From Ramlibacter rhizophilus (GTDB lineage Bacteria; Pseudomonadota; Gammaproteobacteria; Burkholderiales; Burkholderiaceae_C): a stretch of DNA of 64,000 bases. The DNA is taken from NCBI RefSeq assembly GCF_004681965.1, contig NZ_SMLL01000003.1, positions 372,001 to 436,000 of the forward strand, read 5' to 3'. This document shows, piece by piece, positions 57,724 to 64,000 of the stretch (position 1 is its first letter; each line of letters opens with the position of its first letter). The position numbers and the translations under genes are program-made. The notes under the pieces are model-generated. The model was not told the origin of the DNA and ran no database searches. It was given only the letters and a program-made list of their open reading frames with translations.

Positions 57724-58836
57724 TCAGGCGAAAACGCCGGCCGTGTCCTGCATGCGCGAGGACACTTCGCCCAGGTGGTGCAGCGTGTCGCCGAAGGTGA
57801 GCTCCATCTGCGTGAGCTTCTTGAAGTAGTGGCTGCCGATGTACTCGTCCGTCACGCCGATGCCGCCGTGCAGCTGCACCGAGTTCTGGCCGACGAAGCG
57901 CATGGCCACGTTGAGCTGGTACTTGGCGCGGGCCATGGCGCGCCGGCGCTCCTCGGCCGGGGCGTTGAGCTTCAGGCTCGCGTAATAGCTCATGGAGCGG
58001 GCCAGCTCCTGCTGCATCTTCATGTCGGCCATGCGGTGGCGCAGGGCCTGGAAGCTGGCAATGGGCACGCCGAACTGCTTGCGGGTGTTCATGTAGTCGG
58101 CCGTGAGCGCCATGGTCTTGTCGATCACGCCCACGGCTTCGGCGCACAGCGCGGCGATGCCGATGTCCACCGCGTGCTCCAGGGCGGGCAGGCCGTCCTG
58201 GGCCACCAGCGTGGCGGGCGCCTTGTCGAACTTCACTTCGGCCGCGCGGCTGCCGTCCTGGGTGACGTAGCCGCTGGCATGCACGCCGCCGCCCTGCTCG
58301 ACGAGGAAGAGGGCGAGGCGACCCTGCGCCATCGCGGGCACGAGGAAGGCATCGGCCTCGTCACCGGCGGGCACCAGGCTCTTGGTGCCGCTCAACTGCC
58401 AGGCGCCGCCGCTCTCGGTGGCTTGCGTCTCGGACACGTCCAGCCGCCAGCGGGCGCGACGCTCCTGGTGGGCCAGCACCACCAGCGCGTCACCCGATGC
58501 GATGCGGGGCAGCCAGGCGTCCTGCAGGTCCTGCGGCGCGTAGGCGCCGAGGACGCCACTGGCGATCAGGGTCTGGCCCAGCGGCTCCAGCACCATGCCG
58601 CGTCCCAGTTCCTCCATGACCACCATGGCCTCGACCGGGCCCATGCCCATGCCGCCCTGGTCTTCGGGCACGTACAGGCCCGCCAGGCCCAGCTCGGCGA
58701 GTTCGCCGTAGGTCGTGCGGTCGAAGCCGCCCGCCTTCACCGCGGCTCGGCGCCGCTCGAAGGTGTAGCTGCGGTCCACCCAGCGGCGCACCGCGTCGCG
58801 CAGTTGTTCCTGGTCGTCGGAAAAATCGAAATCCAT
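57724..58836 (-). CDS. Acyl-CoA dehydrogenase, subunit-like partner
   Basis: 370 residues from the ATG at 58836, with GAGGAG six bases upstream; a Met six codons earlier would overlap the preceding gene. Acyl-CoA dehydrogenase fold: LAELGLAGLYVPEDQGGMG in the N-terminal domain, a middle beta domain with GTKSLVPAGDEADAF, and the C-terminal helical domain QLHGGIGVTDEYIGSHYFKKLT. The middle domain is degenerate compared with its neighbour. Paired with the next upstream ACAD, 10 bp away. Confidence 0.88.
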   Translation of the reverse strand: MDFDFSDDQEQLRDAVRRWVDRSYTFERRRAAVKAGGFDRTTYGELAELGLAGLYVPEDQGGMGMGPVEAMVVMEELGRGMVLEPLGQTLIASGVLGAYAPQDLQDAWLPRIASGDALVVLAHQERRARWRLDVSETQATESGGAWQLSGTKSLVPAGDEADAFLVPAMAQGRLALFLVEQGGGVHASGYVTQDGSRAAEVKFDKAPATLVAQDGLPALEHAVDIGIAALCAEAVGVIDKTMALTADYMNTRKQFGVPIASFQALRHRMADMKMQQELARSMSYYASLKLNAPAEERRRAMARAKYQLNVAMRFVGQNSVQLHGGIGVTDEYIGSHYFKKLTQMELTFGDTLHHLGEVSSRMQDTAGVFA

Positions 58837-58846
58837 CTCGTGCTCC

Positions 58847-60028
58847 TCAGCCAAGAACGGTTTGCGCCACGATGTTCCGCTGCACCTCGTTGGAGCCGCC
58901 GTAGATCGTGGTCTTGCGCATGTTGAAGTAGGTGGCCGCCAGCGGTGCGAGGGCGACGGCGCCGCCCGGGAAGTCGCCCTGCCAGCCGGCTTCCATGGCT
59001 TCCTGGATGAAGGGCAGCGAGAAGGCGCCGCCGGCCAGCATCATGAGTTCGGTGTAGCGCTGCTGGATCTCGCTGCCGCGGATCTTGAGCAGGCCGGCGA
59101 TGTCCAGCGAGTTCTTGCCCGACTTCTCGGCCGAGAGCACGCGCAGCACGAGCATCTCCAGGGCCACCACGTCCACTTCCAGCTTGGCGATCTCGTCGCG
59201 AAAGCGCATGTCCTCCCACACGCCCTCGGCCTTGGCGATGCGCTTGACGCGCTCCAGTTCGCGCTTGGCGCGGTTGACGTCGGCGATGTTGGTGCGCTCG
59301 TGCGAGAGCAGGTGCTTGGCGTAGGTCCAGCCCTTGTTCTCCTCGCCGACCAGGTTCTCGGCGGGCACCTCCACGTTGTCGAAGAAGACCTCGTTCACCT
59401 CGTGGCCGCCGTCCAGCATGATGATCGGCCGCACCTCGATGCCGGGCGACTTCATGTCGATCAGCAGGAAGGAGATGCCGGTCTGCGGCTTGCCCGAGGT
59501 GTCGGTGCGCACCAGGCAGAAGATCCAGTCGCCGTACTGGCCCAGGGTGGTCCAGGTCTTCTGGCCGTTGACGATGTACTTGTCGCCACGCCGCTCGGCG
59601 CGGGTCTTGACCGAGGCCAGGTCCGATCCCGCGCCGGGCTCCGAGTAGCCCTGGCTCCACCACACCTCGCCGGAGGCGATGCCCGGCAGGAAGCGCTTGT
59701 GCTGCTCGGGCGAGCCGAAGGCCATGATGACCGGGGCCACCATCACCGGCCCGAAGGGCACGATGCGCGGCGCGCCGGCCAGGGCGGTCTCTTCCTCGAA
59801 CAGGTGCTTCTGCACCGCGTTCCAGCCGGGACCGCCGAACTGCTGGGGCCAGCCGTAGCCCAGCCAGCCCTTCTTGCCGAGGATCTTCGCCCAGCGCTGC
59901 ATGTCCTCGCGCGTGAGGTGAAGGCTGTTGTGAACCTTGTGCGCGATGTCCTGCGGCAGGTTCTCGCGAACCCAGGCGCGGATTTCCTCGCGGAACTGCT
60001 GCTCTTCGGGGGTGAATGCCAAATCCAT
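58847..60028 (-). CDS. Acyl-CoA dehydrogenase (FadE-type)
   Basis: 393 residues from the ATG at 60028 (MDLAFTPEEQQFREEIRAW). FAD and substrate motifs are well kept: WWSQGYSEPGAGSDLAS, NGQKTWTTLGQYGDWIFCLVR and, near the end, TIYGGSNEVQRNIVAQTVLG. It catalyses alpha,beta-dehydrogenation of an acyl-CoA and passes electrons to ETF. It precedes a shorter ACAD by 10 bp, a layout known from alpha2beta2 dehydrogenases. Divergent from purN (96 bp). Confidence 0.92.
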   Translation of the reverse strand: MDLAFTPEEQQFREEIRAWVRENLPQDIAHKVHNSLHLTREDMQRWAKILGKKGWLGYGWPQQFGGPGWNAVQKHLFEEETALAGAPRIVPFGPVMVAPVIMAFGSPEQHKRFLPGIASGEVWWSQGYSEPGAGSDLASVKTRAERRGDKYIVNGQKTWTTLGQYGDWIFCLVRTDTSGKPQTGISFLLIDMKSPGIEVRPIIMLDGGHEVNEVFFDNVEVPAENLVGEENKGWTYAKHLLSHERTNIADVNRAKRELERVKRIAKAEGVWEDMRFRDEIAKLEVDVVALEMLVLRVLSAEKSGKNSLDIAGLLKIRGSEIQQRYTELMMLAGGAFSLPFIQEAMEAGWQGDFPGGAVALAPLAATYFNMRKTTIYGGSNEVQRNIVAQTVLG

Positions 60029-60108
60029 TGCGTCGGTCTCCAGGCCAGCCGGGTTTCTAGCACGGTCGTGCAAATCCGCATGTCCGCGGAGCGACAAATG
60101 CCGCTTGG

Positions 60109-60114
60109 GATAAT
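60109..60114 (+). promoter_or_regulatory. Candidate -10 element for purN
   Basis: GATAAT followed by CCCGGG, 10 bp before the purN ATG, so a very short leader. Confidence 0.35.
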
Positions 60115-60124
60115 CCCGGGTTCC

Positions 60125-60706
60125 ATGAAGAACATCGTGATCCTGATCTCCGGCGGCGGCTCCAACATGGCGGCCATCGTGCGCGCCGCCCGCAGGGAGC
60201 AATGGCAGGAGCGCTTCGGCGCCCGGGTGGCTGCCGTGATCAGCAACCGGGCGGACGCCGGCGGCCTCGTCTTCGCGCGCGAGCAGGGCATCGCCGCGGA
60301 GGTGGTGGACCACAAGCGCCACGATTCGCGCGAGGCCTTCGAGGCCGAGCTAGCCGAGGCCATCGACCGCCACCGGCCGGCGCTGGTGGTGCTGGCCGGC
60401 TTCATGCGCATCCTCACGCCCGGCTTCGTCGCACGTTACGCGGGACGCCTGCTGAACATCCACCCCTCGCTGCTGCCGGCCTTTCCCGGCCTGCACACGC
60501 ACCAGCGGGCGCTGGACGCGGGCTGCCAGGTGGCGGGGGCCACCGTGCACCAGGTGACCGCCGAGCTCGACCACGGTCCCATCCTGGAGCAGGCCGTGGT
60601 GCCGGTGCTGCCCGGCGATACGGCGCAGACCCTGGCCACGCGCGTGCTCACCCAGGAGCACCTGATCTACCCGCGCGCCATCGCAAGCCTGCTGCAGTCC
60701 GCCTGA
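60125..60706 (+). CDS. purN: Phosphoribosylglycinamide formyltransferase
   Basis: 193 residues from the ATG at 60125; the open frame upstream is the shadow of the ACAD gene. GAR transformylase of purine synthesis, using 10-formyl-THF. ISGGGSNMAAI phosphate loop, LAGFMRIL, catalytic NIHPSLLPAFPGLHTH and VHQVTAELDHGPIL (catalytic Asn, His, Asp all present). 13 bp before an RsmB-like gene. Confidence 0.96.
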   Translation: MKNIVILISGGGSNMAAIVRAARREQWQERFGARVAAVISNRADAGGLVFAREQGIAAEVVDHKRHDSREAFEAELAEAIDRHRPALVVLAGFMRILTPGFVARYAGRLLNIHPSLLPAFPGLHTHQRALDAGCQVAGATVHQVTAELDHGPILEQAVVPVLPGDTAQTLATRVLTQEHLIYPRAIASLLQSA

Positions 60707-60719
60707 AGAACCCGAATCC

Positions 60720-61976
60720 ATGCACCCCAAAGCCCTGCTGGACGCCTGCGCCGAACTCGTCGGCCAGGTCCTCAAGCTCGACCACCCCGCCGATGCGGTG
60801 GTGTCGCGCTATTTCCGCGAGCACCGCAGCCTGGGCCCGCGCGAGCGCGCCACCCTGGCCGAGACGGCCTACGCGGTGCTGCGGCGCAAGCTCCTGTACG
60901 ACCACTTCGCGCCCTCGGGCACCGGCCCGCGCGAGCGGCGCATGGCCATCCTCGGCTTCGCCGGCCCGCGCGATTTCCTCAAGAGCGCGCTCAGCGACGC
61001 GGAGCGCCGCTGGCTGGACCAGTGCGACGCGGTGGTGCCGGCCGATCTCCTGGAGCGGCACCGCCACAACCTGCCCGAGTGGCTGGTGGCGTCCCTGAAG
61101 GCACAGGTGGGAGCGGAGTTCATGGCCCTGGCCGAGAGCCTCAACCGGCCCGCGCCGCTGGACCTGCGGGTGAACACGCTGCAGGCGCGCCGCGAGGACG
61201 TGGCACGCGAGCTGGCCCAGGCGGGCATTGCGAGCGAGCCCACGCCCTGGTCGCCCTGGGGCCTGCGTCTGGCGGATAAGCCGGCCCTCACGAAGCTGGA
61301 CGCGTTCACGCGCGGCGCGATCGAGGTGCAGGACGAAGGCTCTCAGCTGCTGTGCGCCATGGTGGACGCCCGGCGCGGCGAGATGGTGGTCGATTTCTGC
61401 GCCGGCGCCGGCGGCAAGACGCTGGCCCTGGGCGCCGCCATGCGCAATACCGGCCGGCTCTATGCCTTCGACGTGTCCGCGCATCGGCTGGACGCGCTCA
61501 AGCCCCGGCTGGCCCGCAGCGGCCTGTCCAACGTCCACCCCGCGGCCATCGCGCACGAGCGCGACGAGCGCATCAAGCGCCTGGCCGGCAAGATCGACCG
61601 GGTGATCGTCGACGCACCGTGTTCGGGCCTGGGAACGCTGCGCCGCAATCCGGACCTCAAGTGGCGGCAGTCACCGCAGGCCGTGCAGGAAATGACGGCC
61701 AAGCAGATGGCCATCCTCAGCAGCGCCGCACGCCTGCTCAAGCCCGGCGGGCGGCTGGTGTATGCCACCTGCAGCCTGGTGCGGGAGGAGAACGAAGCCA
61801 TCGCCGAGGCGTTTTCGGCTCAGCAGCCTGGCTTCGAGGTGTTGCCGGCAGTGCAGGCGCTGGCGCCCCTCAAGCTCGCGGACGCGGCGCAGCTGTGCAG
61901 CGGTGACCACCTGCGGCTGTGGCCGCATCGGCATGAAACGGACGGATTCTTCGCCGCCGCCTGGGTCCGTAGCTGA
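60720..61976 (+). CDS. RsmB/NOP-family RNA (cytosine-5) methyltransferase
   Basis: 418 residues. The N-terminal NusB-like helical region (about 1-140) is followed by a SAM methyltransferase domain: VVDFCAGAGGKTLALGAAM (motif I), YAFDVSAHRLDALKPR, catalytic Cys in DAPCSGLGTLRRNPDLKW and the second Cys in YATCSLVREENE. This is the fold of RsmB, which makes m5C967 in 16S rRNA; assignment to that exact site is not certain. Follows purN closely. Confidence 0.88.
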   Translation: MHPKALLDACAELVGQVLKLDHPADAVVSRYFREHRSLGPRERATLAETAYAVLRRKLLYDHFAPSGTGPRERRMAILGFAGPRDFLKSALSDAERRWLDQCDAVVPADLLERHRHNLPEWLVASLKAQVGAEFMALAESLNRPAPLDLRVNTLQARREDVARELAQAGIASEPTPWSPWGLRLADKPALTKLDAFTRGAIEVQDEGSQLLCAMVDARRGEMVVDFCAGAGGKTLALGAAMRNTGRLYAFDVSAHRLDALKPRLARSGLSNVHPAAIAHERDERIKRLAGKIDRVIVDAPCSGLGTLRRNPDLKWRQSPQAVQEMTAKQMAILSSAARLLKPGGRLVYATCSLVREENEAIAEAFSAQQPGFEVLPAVQALAPLKLADAAQLCSGDHLRLWPHRHETDGFFAAAWVRS

Positions 61977-62027
61977 CTTTTGTAGTCATTTGCCCTGATT
62001 CTCATCCTCGACTTGAACCCCGCGCCC

Positions 62028-62033
62028 TAGAAT
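62028..62033 (+). promoter_or_regulatory. Candidate -10 element for the desaturase gene
   Basis: TAGAAT followed by CGCTC, 43 bp before the ATG. CTCGAC at 62007-62012 is a weak -35 candidate, 15 bp away. Confidence 0.35.
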
Positions 62034-62076
62034 CGCTCTCACCTCTAACGTTCCAATTCGGGGTTCCCCTTCCACT

Positions 62077-63291
62077 ATGTTTCTTCCTGACTGGGCTGTG
62101 CTGAACGCAGCCATCGACCTCCTGGCCCATGGTCTGCTGGACCTGAGCTGGTGGCAGATCGTGCTGTACACGCTCGTGACCACGCACATCACCATTGCCA
62201 GCGTCACCATCTTCCTGCACCGCACCCAGGCGCACCGGGCCATGGACCTGGGGCGCATCCCCTCGCACTTCTTCCGCTTCTGGCTGTGGCTCGGCACGGG
62301 CATGGTCACCAAGGAATGGGTCGCTATCCACCGCAAGCACCACGCCAAGTGCGAGACCGAGGACGATCCGCACAGCCCGCAGACGCGCGGCATCGAGACC
62401 GTGCTGTGGCGCGGCGCCGAGCTGTACCGCGAGGAGGCCAAGAACAAGGAAACGATGGCCAAGTTCGGCCACGGCACCCCGGACGACTGGATCGAGCGCA
62501 ACCTCTACACGCGCTTCAGCTGGCAGGGCGTGGGCCTGATGCTGATCCTGAACGTCGCGCTCTTCGGCGCCATCGGCCTGACGGTCTGGGCCGTGCAGAT
62601 GCTGTGGATCCCGATCACCGCGGCCGGCGTGATCAACGGCATCGGCCACTACTGGGGCTATCGCAACTTCGAGGCGCCGGACGCCAGCACCAACATCGTT
62701 CCCTGGGGCGTGCTGATCGGCGGCGAGGAACTGCACAACAACCACCACACCTACCCCACGGCGGCCAAGTTCTCCGTGAAGAAGTACGAGTTCGACATCG
62801 GTTGGGTCTACATCAGCCTGATGCAGAAGATCGGCTGGGCCAAGGTCAAGAAGGTGCCGCCCAAGCTGCGCCTGGGCGCCGTGCGCCCGGTGGCGGACGA
62901 AAAGACCCTGGAAGCCTTGATCGCGCACCGCTACGAGGTCATGGCCCAGTACGGCCGCGAGCTGCGGCGTGCCTGCAAGGACGAGATTGCCGTGCTCAAG
63001 GCGCGGGGCCACGACCTGGGAACGCTCAAGGGCGCGCGCCGCTGGGTGCACCGCGACGCCGACCGCGTGCCGGCCAGCTTCCGGCCCCAGGTGGCGCAGG
63101 CCCGCGAGGCGCACCCGGTCCTCGACAAGATGCTCACCATGCGCGAAGAGCTGCGCCAGATGTGGCTGAACACGCATGTCTCGCGCGAGCAGCTCGCCGC
63201 GGACCTGGCGGCCTGGTGTCGGCGCGCAGAGGAGAGCGGCATCGCGCGGCTGCAACAGTTCGCCGTGGGGCTGCGTTCCGCTCACGCCTGA
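62077..63291 (+). CDS. Acyl-CoA / fatty-acid delta-9-type desaturase
   Basis: 404 residues, ATG at 62077. Membrane di-iron desaturase with three His boxes: HRTQAH (48-53), HRKHHAK near residue 87 and HNNHHTYPT near residue 223. Hydrophobic helices lie at about 28-48, 65-80, 150-170 and 172-190. The C-terminal about 110 residues form an additional soluble helical region (LRRACKDEIAVLKARGHDLG) longer than in minimal desaturases. Introduces a double bond in membrane fatty acids. Own promoter and strong terminator. Confidence 0.92.
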   Translation: MFLPDWAVLNAAIDLLAHGLLDLSWWQIVLYTLVTTHITIASVTIFLHRTQAHRAMDLGRIPSHFFRFWLWLGTGMVTKEWVAIHRKHHAKCETEDDPHSPQTRGIETVLWRGAELYREEAKNKETMAKFGHGTPDDWIERNLYTRFSWQGVGLMLILNVALFGAIGLTVWAVQMLWIPITAAGVINGIGHYWGYRNFEAPDASTNIVPWGVLIGGEELHNNHHTYPTAAKFSVKKYEFDIGWVYISLMQKIGWAKVKKVPPKLRLGAVRPVADEKTLEALIAHRYEVMAQYGRELRRACKDEIAVLKARGHDLGTLKGARRWVHRDADRVPASFRPQVAQAREAHPVLDKMLTMREELRQMWLNTHVSREQLAADLAAWCRRAEESGIARLQQFAVGLRSAHA

Positions 63292-63307
63292 GGCCACCCG
63301 CTTTCCG

Positions 63308-63333
63308 AAAAGCCCGGTTCGCCGGGCTTTTTT
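63308..63333 (+). terminator. Rho-independent terminator of the desaturase gene
   Basis: AAAAGCCCGG-TTCG-CCGGGCTTTTTT, perfect 10-bp stem, 16 bp after the stop. Confidence 0.93.
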
Positions 63334-63360
63334 CTTGCCCGCGCGAACTGGCGCGCCATG

Positions 63361-63383
63361 AAAAAAGCCCCGCATTGCGGGGC
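63361..63383 (-). terminator. Rho-independent terminator of rpmB-rpmG
   Basis: On the minus strand GCCCCGC-AAT-GCGGGGC followed by TTTTTT, 44 bp after the rpmG stop. It faces the desaturase terminator. Confidence 0.9.
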
Positions 63384-63427
63384 TTCGTTTGTCGTGACCG
63401 GTCGGGCAACCCAGGTTGCCCGTGGAA

Positions 63428-63601
63428 TCACTTCAGCTTGATTTCCTTGTACTCCACATGCTTGCGAGCCTTGGGGTCGAACTTCATGATCGACATCTTC
63501 TCGGGCATGGTCTTCTTGTTCTTGCTCGTGGTGTAGAAGTGGCCGGTGCCGGCCGTGGATTCGAGCTTGATCTTCTCGCGTCCGCCTTTGCTGCTTGCCA
63601 T
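63428..63601 (-). CDS. rpmG: 50S ribosomal protein L33
   Basis: 57 residues read directly: [18 protein letters not shown] at the start and [11 protein letters not shown] at the end, with [15 protein letters not shown] between. Matches proteobacterial L33 of the cysteine-free type (no CxxC zinc ribbon). It follows rpmB by 15 bp in the usual rpmB-rpmG pair and ends before a clear terminator. Confidence 0.97.
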   Translation of the reverse strand: MASSKGGREKIKLESTAGTGHFYTTSKNKKTMPEKMSIMKFDPKARKHVEYKEIKLK

Positions 63602-63616
63602 GTCGCTGCTCCTTGA

Positions 63617-63850
63617 TTAGGCCTGGCCGCGGGCACGCAGGTCCGCCAGCACGCTGTCGATGCCGTTCTTGTCGATCAGGCGCAGTGCGGCGCTGGAGAC
63701 GCGCAGGCGCACCCAGCGGTTCTCGCTCTCGACCCAGAAACGGCGGTATTGCAGGTTCGGAAGGAACCGGCGCTTGGTTTTGTTGTTGGCGTGGGAAACG
63801 TTGTTCCCGACCTTCGGGCCCTTGCCCGTGACTTCGCAGACGCGTGCCAT
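63617..63850 (-). CDS. rpmB: 50S ribosomal protein L28
   Basis: 77 residues from the ATG at 63850: [20 protein letters not shown] at the start, then the [21 protein letters not shown] block of L28. A longer in-frame start at 63979 is not needed. First gene of rpmB-rpmG; the promoter should lie in 63851-64000, where no other gene is seen. Confidence 0.97.
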   Translation of the reverse strand: MARVCEVTGKGPKVGNNVSHANNKTKRRFLPNLQYRRFWVESENRWVRLRVSSAALRLIDKNGIDSVLADLRARGQA

Positions 63851-64000
63851 GACGCACTCCAGCTTCGTAAAAACGGCGGTCACTGTCGTGAGCGCCTCAC
63901 CTCGCCAGTAGGGTGGCGGTAACCCATTGCGGTATTGCCGCGGCAGGCCCAAAGGCGAGCCGGACTCGGCAAAGCCCACGATTATAGGCGCAAGCGCTCC

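Overview
The window is a very GC-rich, gene-dense chromosomal stretch that reads as a member of the Burkholderiales, most likely family Comamonadaceae (Ramlibacter/Variovorax/Acidovorax-like). This rests on the protein families and their order (ribF-ileS-lspA, rpmB-rpmG, recJ next to an RpfE-like gene), the recurring -10 elements of the form ACAAT/ATAAT followed by CGC just upstream of genes, and a long palindromic repeat after lolD. The genus is inference; no rRNA or tRNA gene was seen.

Layout. 1-2371 (minus): xanthine dehydrogenase, xdhB (cut by the window edge) and xdhA. 2471-8144 (plus): a LysR regulator overlapping a purine/nucleoside ABC importer (ATPase, two permeases, BMP-type lipoprotein), closed by a strong terminator. 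8286-10784: a foreign-looking pair, a CesT-like type III secretion chaperone and a 669-residue effector candidate. 10833-14971: an adenine deaminase-type enzyme, a second BMP binding protein, guanine deaminase and dCTP deaminase. Taken together the purine genes import purines and send adenine to hypoxanthine, guanine to xanthine, and both to urate.

14972-21646: an ornithine cyclodeaminase-family gene, two small orphan genes, recJ with its partner, lolC-lolD and a 121-bp palindrome. 21661-28123: an alternative aa3-like cytochrome oxidase cluster (fused subunit I+III, subunit II fused to cytochrome c, an embedded Na+/Ca2+ exchanger-family gene) with two divergent c-type cytochrome genes. 28260-34146: an orphan gene behind a dyad, a PPC-domain gene, a FAD/Fe-S D-2-hydroxyacid dehydrogenase and a TPP-dependent pyruvate oxidase-like enzyme. 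34312-38395: VWA, DUF58, MoxR and a PDZ-less trypsin-like protease. 38495-49795: TatD, a spermidine synthase-like protein, TctBA, two EamA permeases, an SDR lacking its usual catalytic Tyr, a branched-chain-type binding protein, quinone oxidoreductase, a lone receiver domain and a Na/Pi cotransporter.

49878-63850: housekeeping genes lspA-ileS-ribF (minus), an HNH nuclease, a cupin-like protein, an esterase lipoprotein, a pair of acyl-CoA dehydrogenases, purN, an RsmB-like methyltransferase, a fatty-acid desaturase, and ribosomal proteins L33 and L28.

The most unusual content is the chaperone/effector pair set inside the purine cluster. No secretion apparatus is visible in the window, so its function is inference from sequence character and gene pairing. 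All coordinates and starts were read by eye; no similarity search was run.
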